DNA of 35,476 nucleotides from Phycisphaerae bacterium (lineage in GTDB: Bacteria > Planctomycetota > Phycisphaerae > UBA1845), in contig JAJDEA010000189.1 of the NCBI GenBank assembly GCA_029260035.1, positions 1 through 35,476 on the forward strand. The letters are read 5' to 3'. The notes below the pieces were generated by a model. The model was not told the DNA's origin. It did no database searches and saw nothing but the letters and a program-made list of their open reading frames with translations. The translations under genes and the position numbers were made by a program. Positions within the stretch are counted from its first letter, which is position 1, and each line of letters starts with the position of its first letter. Below are positions 1 through 7,818 of this stretch, in pieces.

Positions 1-156
1 CTGACATCCGTCAGGTTCCGGGATTAGCTCGTACCACCATGATCGCCGCTTTTCGGGGTTGATCCACGCATCAAAGACACGCTCACGCGGCGCATGAATC
101 ACACGCGATACACAAAGATCCAGCTTTCCAGGCGACGTAGGGTTCAATGCAGTCAT
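1..156 (-). CDS. AHSA1/SRPBCC-family protein, N-terminal part only
   Basis: Only the first 52 codons lie in the window; the gene runs off the left edge. The reading frame begins with ATG at 156-154, overlaps the stop codon of the upstream ArsR gene as ATGA, and has a good ribosome site (AAGGAGAA) inside the end of that gene. The visible residues include SRVIHAPRERVFDAW followed by a tryptophan pair, the usual opening of AHSA1-type START-like proteins (the 'activator of Hsp90 ATPase homologue' family in bacteria). These small proteins have a hydrophobic ligand pocket. They very often sit in an operon with an ArsR regulator, exactly as here, and the ligand is generally unknown. The family call is fairly firm; no specific function can be given. 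Confidence 0.75.
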   Translation of the reverse strand, partial: MTALNPTSPGKLDLCVSRVIHAPRERVFDAWINPEKRRSWWYELIPEPDGCQ

Positions 157-536
157 GACAATTTCTCCTTTTTCTTTGATTTGGAATGGCCCGTGGGGGC
201 ATTTGACTCAACTTCTTCCGACTCAAGATACGCAGCCAAGGCATCCAGCTGTCGCGTCCAATACTTTTGATTTCTCTCGATCCATGTCGCTGCGGCACCT
301 AGAGGTGCCGGTCTTAGCCGACAGCGCCGCACTCGCCCCTCCCGGTTCTGGACGAGCAATCCCGCCCGCTCCAAGACTCGCAAGTGTTTGCTGATCGCCG
401 GAAGCGACATATCAAACGGTTCCGCGAGCTTCCCGACCGATGCGTCTCCTTTAGCAAGTCGCGAGAGAATCGCCCGGCGGGTTGGGTCAGAAAGGGCGGC
501 AAACGTCAGATCTAGAGCAATATTATGTTTAACCAT
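153..536 (-). CDS. ArsR/SmtB-family winged-helix transcriptional regulator
   Basis: This is a 127-residue protein with the complete ArsR fold: LSDPTRRAILSRLAKGD near residues 16-31, then the recognition region DMSLPAISKHLRVLERAGLL at about 42-61, and the wing with REGRVRRCRLRPAPL. No cysteine metal-binding motif of the ELCVCDL type is visible, so this is probably not a metal sensor. It belongs to the large subgroup co-transcribed with AHSA1/SRPBCC proteins, and its partner overlaps it by four bases. The C-terminal tail is lysine- and serine-rich. An inverted repeat spans the start codon, which suggests autorepression. The family assignment is confident; the signal sensed is unknown. Confidence 0.9.
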   Translation of the reverse strand: MVKHNIALDLTFAALSDPTRRAILSRLAKGDASVGKLAEPFDMSLPAISKHLRVLERAGLLVQNREGRVRRCRLRPAPLGAAATWIERNQKYWTRQLDALAAYLESEEVESNAPTGHSKSKKKEKLS

Positions 537-544
537 CAGGTTAA
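529..544. promoter_or_regulatory. Perfect inverted repeat over the ArsR start codon, possible operator
   Basis: TTAACC-ATCA-GGTTAA is a perfect 6-4-6 inverted repeat whose left arm overlaps the ArsR start codon (CAT at 534-536). ArsR-family proteins commonly repress their own promoter through such palindromes. The position on the start codon would fit a leaderless or very short leader transcript. The operator role is inferred from position and symmetry only. Confidence 0.4.
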
Positions 545-639
545 CTATAGATCATTGCCAATGTTCCGTCAACTCAAATTCGAAAATAATGCGGAATTGT
601 TCGGTGAGCCGCATCGGGTGGAATTGACGGCGCGGTTTG

Positions 640-759
640 GAGACGATGGCAGTCGTGACCAAACGGTTCGGACGTCGGTACATGGGATGCGAACTCAATC
701 CGGAGTACGTTGATATGGCACGCAAAAGACCTCATAGTGACATTTCGGAACAACAATGA
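640..759 (+). pseudogene. Remnant of a DNA methyltransferase C-terminus
   Basis: The frame GAG ACG ATG GCA... encodes ETMAVVTKRFGRRYMGCE followed by LNPEYVDMARKR and a stop at 757-759. The string 'A..A..F/LGRR..G.E.NPEYV..A..R' is the typical last segment of N4/N6 (beta-class) DNA methyltransferases, just after the SAM-binding loop. Upstream the frame is closed by a TGA at 625-627. The bases at about 611-630 resemble the preceding glycine-rich SAM loop in a shifted frame. No other part of the gene is recognisable, so this is a decayed end of a mobile or phage-borne methylase. No neighbouring restriction gene remains. Confidence 0.6.
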
Positions 760-828
760 GAAGATTCGGATACAAATACAACTGAGCGATTCCTGTAGAA
801 GGGGGGCGTGAGGTGCGGCGTATAGCAA

Positions 829-1440
829 ATGGAAAAGCGAAGTCAATTAGGTAGTCAAGTGTTTCACCACCACGAGTCCGGCGATGATCCGACGCCAACG
901 ACCGGGACAGTTGCGGCGGTGAGTCGTAGCGCGACACACACGCTAAGCAAGCCAAACCAGGAGTATATTCGGCTCGTCGTGGGTTTGGGCGTCGACGGTG
1001 ATGCGCATGCCGGGAGAACGGTCAAACATCGCTCGCGCGTTATGCGTGATCCGAGTTAGCCTAATCTGCGCCAAGTCCACGTCATCCATGCAGAATTACA
1101 TGATGAACTACGTTTACAAGGGTTCACCCTACATGCGGGTCAGATGGGTGAGAACATCACAACGCGTGGAATAAATCTGCTCACATTGCCGACGGGTACG
1201 CGGCTGCATTTTGGTGATAAAGCCATTGTAGAAGTTACGGGCCTCCGTAATCCCTGTGCTCAACTGGATGGAATTCGATCGGGTCTGATGGCAGCAACAC
1301 TAGCAAGAACCGCCGATGGTAAACTCATCCGCAAAGCCGGTATCATGGGGATCGTGCTGGCAGACGGAGTCGTGGAACCTGGCGATACCATCGGCATTAG
1401 ACTGCCGGACGGACCACAGCGTGCGTTGGAGCCTGTGTAG
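829..1440 (+). pseudogene. MOSC-domain protein interrupted by an in-frame amber codon
   Basis: Two open segments, 829-1059 and 1144-1440, lie in the same frame. Reading through the TAG at 1057-1059 gives one continuous 202-residue MOSC protein: the GTVAAVSRS start of the domain, GLGVDGDAHAGRTVKHRSR, then PNLRQVHVIHAELHDEL, GENITTRGI, and the conserved cysteine region GLRNPCAQLDG. MOSC domains (molybdenum-cofactor sulfurase C-terminal type) bind sulfur or Moco through that cysteine. In remembered family members the residue at the stop is a glutamine (DP-T-Q-PNLRQVH), so one C-to-T change (CAG to TAG) explains the break. Everything else is well conserved, so the inactivation looks recent, unless TAG is read through. 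The start at 829 is the best in-frame ATG. Confidence 0.75.
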
Positions 1441-2166
1441 CTGCCAAAGCTCAACTTGGAATTATCTTGTGCTGCAAACTCTTATGCCAACAACAAATCT
1501 CCCATAGCGGGTTGCGTTCGGTACGAAACGACCGCTCCGATTCGGGACGTTGATAAGTTGCCGGCATGTCATTAGGAACTTAATCGGGGCATGGATGCCA
1601 TCGTCGTGGAGAACGGTGTCCTCGGAACGAAGATATTCTTCTGCGATGAAGGTTGCATATCCAGTCACTTTGGAAATGGTGAGGTGGAACAGTTGTCGCG
1701 GTGGATTCCATGACAGGCAGGCATAACGGCATATTGTCGAAGTAAGAAAACGAATCGATGAACAAGAAAAAGAAGGCAGCCGAAACAAGCAGCGTTAGTT
1801 AATTGCCTTATTACCTTTACAGGTTGCCCCGGCTGCCCCCATGACGTCAGTCTAACACGACTCCGCGATTATGCAATTGGATAAGGGGGCTGAAAGTAGA
1901 ATACGGGCTCGCGTGACTCCAATAAACGTTTACATGAACTGAGAATATTTGCGTTCCTTCGAACATGATCCCAAAGTCTACAATAGGCATGAAAGGTCCA
2001 CCCATGTCGTCCGAATGCGAGAACCATGATGCTCTTTTTCGCTAGAACTACAGCGAATTACTTTAGTAGCGCGAGATTCTCTAGAGCGAGTTCGCCTCGA
2101 TTGCGAAAGACGTTTCTCTCAAACAACAATGCTAACCGTAGCGAGCTCATGACACGCTTCATTTAG

Positions 2167-2275
2167 TGAATTCACAGGCTGATAGCGTATCTTTAAGCCG
2201 TTTCTCGTCGATTCGTAAGTCCTTTATTGACAAGCATCATTGATTAAACGGCAGGCAGAACCGTGGGTCGGCCCA
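2167..2275 (+). repeat. Degenerate repeat copy 1 (FVxKxYGxxGRY-type fragment)
   Basis: This copy begins with TGAATTCACAGGCTGATAGC and, about 35 bases later, has CCTTTATTGACAAGCATCA, paralleling the copies at 2400-2510 and 4757-4800. Translated on the plus strand the core reads SFIDKHH, stop, LNGRQNRG, against SFVDKQYGLSGRYNRNRG in copy 3. It is therefore a mutated coding fragment, not a structural repeat. Confidence 0.45.
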
Positions 2276-2362
2276 AACCCCTTAGATACGAGAATTGCAT
2301 GCAGCATATCACACTACTTGGTCCTCAAGAATTCGGATAGTATCAGAATCGAAACAGATCCC

Positions 2363-2390
2363 CCAAGGGTGGTGCCATAGGGTAGGATAT
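2363..2390. repeat. Intergenic motif copy A (GGTGCCATAGGGTA)
   Basis: The sequence CCAAGGGTGGTGCCATAGGGTA matches motif copies near 10163-10200 and 24736-24764, but its right arm (ACCCTA in the other copies) has decayed here. All three lie in intergenic DNA. The function is unknown; see the finding on the recurrent palindrome. Confidence 0.4.
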
Positions 2391-2399
2391 GTCTCATCC

Positions 2400-2640
2400 T
2401 TTGAATTCACAGGCGGATAGCTTAACCTAGCTGCCGGGCGAGTACGAACGCAAACCTTTGTTGTCAAGAAGTATGGAACGATTGGGAGGTACAGCTCAAA
2501 ACTCGAATTCATGGGTTCAAGCGGCTTGATACGCTCAAGCTTGAGTCGGATGGCATATCCGGGAGGGCGAGCGGGTGCAAACGTCACTCGCTGGACCGCG
2601 AGACCGAGCGCAACCTACAAAAATAAAGTGCTCAGCGCGA
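2400..2640 (+). repeat. Degenerate repeat copy 2 (FVxKxYGxxGRY-type fragment)
   Basis: The frame beginning ACG CAA ACC at about 2449 gives TQTFVVKKYGTIGRYSSKLE and stays open to about 2630. This matches TQSFVDKQYGLSGRYNRNRG in copy 3 at 4751 and following. The upstream 20 bases (TTGAATTCACAGGCGGATAG) match copy 1. No start codon or ribosome site precedes it, so it is best read as a remnant of a duplicated gene. Confidence 0.4.
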
Positions 2641-2725
2641 AACGACTAAGATGCGTGCTACGCCGCATGTAATGCGGATCAGTCTGATTATTCTCAGCCG
2701 CCTGAAAGCCTAAGCGAGACAGAAC

Positions 2726-3967
2726 ATGAACGCTGATACCAGCGGCATCGTCGAACCCGGAGCACATACAGATTTGACTACCCTAATGGGAACGGCCGAG
2801 TTGCTCTGGCGCGTGGGCGACCCCTCTGCCGGTCCCGTCACGTTTGACATCCTCTTCAGCTTCGTCCAGTTCATCGAGAATCTGGTGTTGCAGGACCGTC
2901 TTCTGTATGAAAAGGGATCAACTCCGGGCACGGAGGAGCTCACCTATGTCATCGAAAACTCCTCTCTCATTGAGCATGTCGGCAAGGAACTCCTGCTCCC
3001 GCACGCAAATCCGAATACTACTGATACGAATCGATGCATAGCGCTGAATTGGGCGATAGGTGCTATATCGACAGTGGACCTGGCTGCCCTTCGACATGCC
3101 GTCGTATCAAGGGTCGACTGCTACCACATCATGGAGTCATTGGTGGGAATCCGAGACAGCAAGAATCCCATTTACGAAGAGGATATTAGTGGAGCCTTGA
3201 TGTGCGGTGGGGAGGAGCTACGGGCGTCTTACTCGAAGGCCCTGGATGATCTTGCCGCCAATCGCATAGGACCACTTGGCATCCATATTCTCATGCGCAT
3301 ACACGGCCTCCACGACTGGATCGGAACCACACGTGCCATCACATACGCGCCTCACTTCTCTCGCATTCCACTTGTTCACGCCAACTTCGCTGACCGACGT
3401 CGCTCAGTTGAGTTTCGACGATGGTCCATCGAGGAGATCAGGGCATTTCGAGCAAAGACACTTCGGGGGGTCGTGCATGACGACGATGAAAGTAGACTCA
3501 ACTTACAACTCTCTCCAATCTTCCTGGCGTGTATTCCCGGAGCGAAATCCGCAGTTGATGTAATTCACAACGCCCTTGGCCTCCGCCACAGTGCCGTGAG
3601 TCTACGCAAGGAATGCCGGAAGCAGGAAGAGGCCATGCGCGCGGGCGGGATGTGCCGAGATGTGGACATGCGGAGGTTGCTACAAACGGCACTCTCAGAT
3701 TTGGATGATCATCTACGCGGGGTCACGACGACCACCACGGCAAAGAGGATTGGCCTGTCTTTTACCGGCCCAAAGATGGAAATTGAGTTCCAGCGTACAA
3801 CTGTTGAAGGCCAGGATTCTGCTGGTGTAGCGTTTTTAACAAGTACTTTGCGAACATCACTGTCGGTCCTCGACGCGAGGAAGGCCCTTGAGACGATCTT
3901 CGGAGTGCTGCCACGATTCGACATGGCGCTGCTCGAATCAGTCGGCGCGCGGCATGAAGGGGGCTGA
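2726..3967 (+). CDS. Hypothetical protein of 413 residues
   Basis: This intact frame follows a long decayed stretch and begins with ATG after a weak purine-rich site (GCGAGACAGA). I do not recognise the family. The protein is predicted soluble, with no signal peptide or membrane segment. It is rich in charged helices, for example around residues 220-245 (RRRSVEFRRWSIEEIRAFRAK) and 285-340. It has a hydrophobic stretch LSPIFLACIPGAKSAVDVI near 260-280 and ends with GVLPRFDMALLES. No catalytic motif, nucleotide-binding loop or zinc ligand set is visible. Its length, even composition and lack of interruptions argue that it is a real gene. It is flanked on both sides by gene remains, so it may be a recent arrival. 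No function is claimed. Confidence 0.7.
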   Translation: MNADTSGIVEPGAHTDLTTLMGTAELLWRVGDPSAGPVTFDILFSFVQFIENLVLQDRLLYEKGSTPGTEELTYVIENSSLIEHVGKELLLPHANPNTTDTNRCIALNWAIGAISTVDLAALRHAVVSRVDCYHIMESLVGIRDSKNPIYEEDISGALMCGGEELRASYSKALDDLAANRIGPLGIHILMRIHGLHDWIGTTRAITYAPHFSRIPLVHANFADRRRSVEFRRWSIEEIRAFRAKTLRGVVHDDDESRLNLQLSPIFLACIPGAKSAVDVIHNALGLRHSAVSLRKECRKQEEAMRAGGMCRDVDMRRLLQTALSDLDDHLRGVTTTTTAKRIGLSFTGPKMEIEFQRTTVEGQDSAGVAFLTSTLRTSLSVLDARKALETIFGVLPRFDMALLESVGARHEGG

Positions 3968-5384
3968 GTAACTAACAAGTCGCGCGTGTAGTGTACTCGG
4001 CTGAAGCCACACCGTTAGCCAACGCGTTTTCTAGCGGCTCGACGCGCTCTCTCAGCTCATTCCGGAAAACATGCACAAATACTGGGTCGACGACTTTGAC
4101 ATGTTGATTTGGAGCATCGAGGGCAGCTTCAAGTGGAACCGAGTCACAGTTTTCGTTATTTGTCATTCGCGCCTGCATAACGATGATCCGTGCAGCAATG
4201 CTGTGAGCCAGGGTACTCTGCATTTTAGTGCGCGAGTTCTCGCCACTCGTGCAGCACGCGGTCAGAACTGTGGAAGACACTTGTACAGCCGAGGACGGCG
4301 CTGGCCGGTTTTGACTTGGATTTCGCCACGAGCGATTTGATGACGACGCCAAGATTGCGGCACTCGGAATCATACCTGAAGTCGTGCACAGTATCCTTGC
4401 GCAATACAGCATAAAAGCTAGGGGTCAGCAGATCTCATTGAGAAAGAGCCCAATATTAGGATTAGGCTTCCAGTAATCATTCTTGACGACTCTGATTAGC
4501 CTAAAACCTGAAACCCTAATCTGCCTACCAGGTGTTCCTCCCAGAAATGCCATCCAACCCCAACTTTAGCCCATCAAATGGTTGGCACACCCAATGTAGA
4601 GGCTCGAGAGTGCAATTGCGACGGCGAAAGCGCGTCGGATCTATCGTGGAAGCTAAGAAACTCAAGATCTGCGCAAACCCCTCGCGTAGCACATGAAGAC
4701 TCGCCGCAACCACGAACAATGTTACGCCGCTCGGCGATAGTGATGATGCAACCCAGTCCTTTGTTGACAAGCAGTATGGATTAAGCGGGAGATACAACCG
4801 AAATCGAGGTCACTTAGTAAAAGTAGGAGACAAACTCATCATCACCGGGCTTTGCGAAGATGCTTTTGAAGTCCACCAGTTACAGGTCACTGATATTGAC
4901 TGCGAACCTCTCACAAGTGTTTCGATTCAGGCACTCATCGATGCGGGACATGTCTCAAGTAATATGCTCCGGAGACATTGGGTAAAAGTGTCGTACGGGC
5001 TCGCAAGGCGAGCAAATCGCCATCATTCGCTCATTGGCGCGGAAGGAAACATGGTTTTCGCCGAATAGTTTCGCTCCTTTCACTGAGCAATTTTACTATT
5101 GGTCAGTCATGTTCTTTCAATTCGAATGATGCAGAGAGGGCGACGCCCTGGAATTGGGAGTTATCTCTCATCTGGTTCTCGGAACTAAATGACACCGAGC
5201 CTGCGCGAGAGGAGTTTCTACGATGAATAACCATGATGCCCACTCTTATTACACGAGTATTCCACTCAACTCAATCGAGCCCACAATCCGGCGTAGCGAC
5301 CAAACGTGAACAACCGCTGGCAGTTCGCATTTAATTTCGATTGCCAAATAGTTCTATTAAAACCCGCTTGTTAGGGCTAAGAAG
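3968..5384. other. Gene-poor stretch with one decayed coding region
   Basis: Apart from the remnant at 4697-5068, nothing convincing is seen in these 1.4 kb. A minus-strand open frame at 3972-4412 has no ribosome site or recognisable motif. A short inverted repeat (TTAGGCT...AGCCTAA) lies at about 4460-4505, followed by ACCCTAATCTG at about 4513-4523, which also occurs in motif copy B at about 10189-10198. The stretch looks like decayed intergenic DNA. Confidence 0.45.
4697..5068 (+). pseudogene. Decayed gene carrying repeat copy 3
   Basis: A frame with no usable start codon stays open from 4697 to the TAG at 5066-5068. It reads DDATQSFVDKQYGLSGRYN, then RGHLVKVGDKLIITGLCEDA, then VTDIDCEPLTSVSIQALIDAG and MLRRHWVK. 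The pattern of charged and hydrophobic residues is that of real protein. The piece from VGDKLIITG to LIDAG resembles a small beta-rich domain with a helix, but I cannot name it. The first 20 residues match copies 1 and 2. The region upstream (4578-4696) seems to continue in another frame, and an open frame at 4978-5226 overlaps the end, so the gene probably carries several frameshifts. Confidence 0.4.
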
Positions 5385-6344
5385 TCAAGTCGGTTTCACT
5401 ACATTTTCCGGGGTCCCACGCAGATATGCCGCGATGTTCTCTGAGAGCTTGTTGACTAGACGTTCCCGAGCTTCAATGGTTTTCCATCCAATATGGGCAG
5501 TAATAATCACGTTCGGCAGAGACCACAAGACGTGGTCATTGGGAAGCGGCTCGGGGTGCTGTACGTCCAACCCCGCGCCTGCGAGCCGGCCTGATTGGAT
5601 TGCCTCGGCCAAGTCATCGTGATTGACCAACCGACCACGCGATGTGTTGATCAGGTTTGCCCCCGGCCTCATGCGGCTGATGGTTTCGGCTCGAATCAGA
5701 GGAACGGTGTCGGTTTTGTAGGGGCAATGCAAAGAGACGAAGTGGCTCTTTTCGAGAAGCTCCTCCAACTCGACTTGCCTGATATCCTTGTCAGCCCAGC
5801 TACGCAGCGACGGGTTGCACACGACCACGGACATGCCGAATTCGCGCGCGTGATGAATGACACGCTGACCGATAGCACCAGCGCCGATCACACCCAGAAT
5901 CTTACTCTGGACCTCATGACCGCGATAATTCTCAAGGTCGTGCGCCGGGGCACTCCGAATCAGCTGATGCATCCCGGTACTTAGCGCCAGGATGAAGGCT
6001 TGCGTAAGCTGCGCGACGGATGAAGTGCTGTAATCGGGCACGTTGCAAACCAGGATGTTCTTCTTCTCAGTCTCACTGAGGTCGATGTTGTCGATTCCGG
6101 TGCCTGCTTCGCAGATCAAGCGAACCTCGTCGGGCAGGTCCTCGATTACGTCCTTGCGCAAAGGTAGCTCCTTCGAGATGAGTATTCCGCAACCCTGCGC
6201 TCGTTCGACGACTTGATCAGAATTGGTTGCTTCATAGCGGACTACGTCAACAACTGTTTGGAGAGGTTTGAACGTCAACCGTCCATCAAAATCAAGCTGG
6301 CTAGCGTTAAGCAAAACGGCAGTCATTTTGGATTCATTGCACAT
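5385..6344 (-). CDS. D-2-hydroxyacid dehydrogenase (NAD(P)-dependent)
   Basis: This 319-residue protein of the D-isomer-specific 2-hydroxyacid dehydrogenase family reduces 2-keto acids, or oxidises D-2-hydroxy acids, with a nicotinamide cofactor. It is likely a glycerate dehydrogenase/hydroxypyruvate-reductase-like enzyme, but the substrate cannot be fixed from sequence. Visible landmarks are the substrate-domain segment AGTGIDNID at 80-88, the Rossmann loop GAGAIG at 154-159, catalytic Arg236 in NTSRGRLV, Glu265 in DVQHPEP, and His284 in AHIGW, so the Arg-Glu-His triad is complete. The start is placed at ATG 6344 because GCTAAGGAG lies 8 bases upstream; a longer frame to 6401 has no such site. 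It is a single gene, downstream of the TIR gene but separated by about 200 bases that hold a palindrome. Confidence 0.9.
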   Translation of the reverse strand: MCNESKMTAVLLNASQLDFDGRLTFKPLQTVVDVVRYEATNSDQVVERAQGCGILISKELPLRKDVIEDLPDEVRLICEAGTGIDNIDLSETEKKNILVCNVPDYSTSSVAQLTQAFILALSTGMHQLIRSAPAHDLENYRGHEVQSKILGVIGAGAIGQRVIHHAREFGMSVVVCNPSLRSWADKDIRQVELEELLEKSHFVSLHCPYKTDTVPLIRAETISRMRPGANLINTSRGRLVNHDDLAEAIQSGRLAGAGLDVQHPEPLPNDHVLWSLPNVIITAHIGWKTIEARERLVNKLSENIAAYLRGTPENVVKPT

Positions 6345-6518
6345 CGCTCTTCTCCTTAGCGACCTCCCGTTGTTATAAGGGATAGGCTCTGCGAATCGCA
6401 AACTCTAACGCATATCGATTGGGGCTTTGGAATCTCCCAGATTGAAAAAACTCAATGTGCCGTTCCTTGAGCGGGCGATCTAGACTCACGTCAGATAGCA
6501 GAAAAATATAATTCAATC

Positions 6519-6536
6519 AATGAATGTCCGTTCATT
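6519..6536. promoter_or_regulatory. 18-bp near-perfect palindrome, TetR-type operator candidate
   Basis: AATGAATGTCCGTTCATT is symmetric except at the central positions and has the ATGAA...TTCAT arms common in TetR-family operators. On the minus strand it is followed within about 20 bases by TATATT (revcomp of about 6504-6509), a plausible -10 box for the dehydrogenase gene starting at 6344. No TetR-family gene is in the window, so the regulator would lie elsewhere. The operator role is inferred from symmetry and position. Confidence 0.4.
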
Positions 6537-6550
6537 ACTGAACAACGCAT

Positions 6551-7789
6551 TTATCTAAACGAATTAAGTCGACCAAGGAACTCGGACCATAGCGGATCGG
6601 TCCGGGAGAATTGACCGCCTTGCACGAAGTCACAGAGCTGGTCAAATAATATCACTATCTCTTGAACATTCGCTCTTTCTGTGAAATCTGAGGCGGAAAT
6701 CACCTTGCCAGGACTGACATGTGTAAACACCTTGGTATGAGTTGGGCTATGGAAGATCACGAAGCCAAATCCCTCGTTCAAACGAGCCGAAAGTTCGGGA
6801 TATTCGCCCGCCAGATCAGCTCGATTCCGACGGGGAATAATGAGAGGCCAGACGCCGAATTTGGCATTGTCGCGATGTGCTTTGATTACGTCTGGATAGT
6901 TTTTCTTCAGGGGTTGCACAAATATACGACAGACTCGTAGCCGGTCCATTGCTCGGATTTTCTGCCGGCCAATTGTTGCGGACTGGGACGACGGGATGCC
7001 AGCTTTTTTGTCATTTATATGTAACTTCTGTGCCCAATGGTAGAACGCACGAAAATAATTGATCGTCGCTTGCTTGTTAAGTCTCTTGTCAGCACAAAGC
7101 GCGGCGATGCATGCGCCAGGATCATGAGTTTTCAGTTCGTTGCTTATGCGACGACGAAACTCGTCTCTATCGAGCAGTTTCCGCATTGCAATTTCGTCTG
7201 TCGCTAGGGACGCCGTAGTTAGGACGCGGTTCCTTAGCCATCGACGAAAGGGTGTCGTACTTTCGATTTCGAGAGTGTTTGCGACGACCTTAGGGAGAGT
7301 TCGTGGAACAGGGGCGCGGTCTTCGTGTATGGATTTCAGGACTCGGTCAAGTCTATTCCAACAGGTCACAAAAGTGTTTTCGGTTTTTGCGGTCCAGCGA
7401 AACTTTATGACATTGGCGATTTTCTTGGCTAACTTCTTGGTACCCGCTTTCGTGGCAACAGTACATTGATAACACCCAAGCGGCTCAAACAACTTGATAT
7501 TCTTGTCAATAAGGAATATTGCCCATCTTGAAGGATCTCTCGTCTTACCAATTGCGCCTGCTTCGAAGACAATCCAAGGATTGACTTGGTTCTCCATCGT
7601 AATACAACTGACACCAAAAACGACTTTCCCTAAGGCATCATGAATGGACTCGGCCCAGATATCACCTTCTCCAATCTTGTCTGAAGTCCACGGTTCTACA
7701 GGGAGTACTTGACGGATCAGCTGGCCAACCTCTGTGGCGACTCTTTGACTTCGGTGGCCAGAAAAGCTAATGAAGATTTTAGCGTTCAT
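6551..7789 (-). CDS. TIR-domain protein, probable defence effector
   Basis: This 412-residue protein starts with a TIR fold: KIFISFSGHRSQRVA at 4-18, the acidic/Trp segment EPWTSDKIGEGDIW at 32-45, then VSCITMENQVNPWIVFEAGAIGK at about 60-82. Glu76 in FEAGA occupies the place of the catalytic glutamate of NAD-cleaving or cyclic-ADP-ribose-making bacterial TIRs. The rest (about 130-412) is not recognised. It holds a basic helical region and a C-terminal domain with FVQPLKKNYPDV and FVIFHSPTHTKVFTH. The start is fixed by AGGAGG seven bases before ATG 7789. The gene lies 29 bases after the ATPase gene on the same strand, so the two form an operon. Expected role: an NAD-depleting or signal-producing effector triggered by the partner ATPase. 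The TIR call is firm; the defence role is inferred. Confidence 0.85.
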   Translation of the reverse strand: MNAKIFISFSGHRSQRVATEVGQLIRQVLPVEPWTSDKIGEGDIWAESIHDALGKVVFGVSCITMENQVNPWIVFEAGAIGKTRDPSRWAIFLIDKNIKLFEPLGCYQCTVATKAGTKKLAKKIANVIKFRWTAKTENTFVTCWNRLDRVLKSIHEDRAPVPRTLPKVVANTLEIESTTPFRRWLRNRVLTTASLATDEIAMRKLLDRDEFRRRISNELKTHDPGACIAALCADKRLNKQATINYFRAFYHWAQKLHINDKKAGIPSSQSATIGRQKIRAMDRLRVCRIFVQPLKKNYPDVIKAHRDNAKFGVWPLIIPRRNRADLAGEYPELSARLNEGFGFVIFHSPTHTKVFTHVSPGKVISASDFTERANVQEIVILFDQLCDFVQGGQFSRTDPLWSEFLGRLNSFR

Positions 7790-7818
7790 TATTTTCGCCT
7801 CCTGATAATCTTAATTAA

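Larger units (their letters stand above)
1441..2725. other. Gene-poor stretch with decayed coding fragments
   Basis: No convincing gene is visible over about 1.3 kb. Short open frames lack ribosome sites and recognisable motifs. The stretch contains two degenerate copies of a repeat-like sequence (about 2167-2275 and 2400-2510) and one copy of a motif containing GTGCCATAGGGTA near 2363-2390; both are described separately. The appearance is of decayed genes. Confidence 0.5.

Noticed and set aside
3972..4412. Minus-strand open frame of 146 codons
   Set aside because: It has no ribosome site, no family resemblance and biased Ser/Thr/Arg content; it lies in a decayed region. It could be a remnant, but I cannot support it as a gene.
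4978..5226. Plus-strand open frame of 82 codons
   Set aside because: It overlaps the better supported remnant frame at 4697-5068 and has no ribosome site. Its end may be a frameshifted continuation of that remnant, but this cannot be shown.
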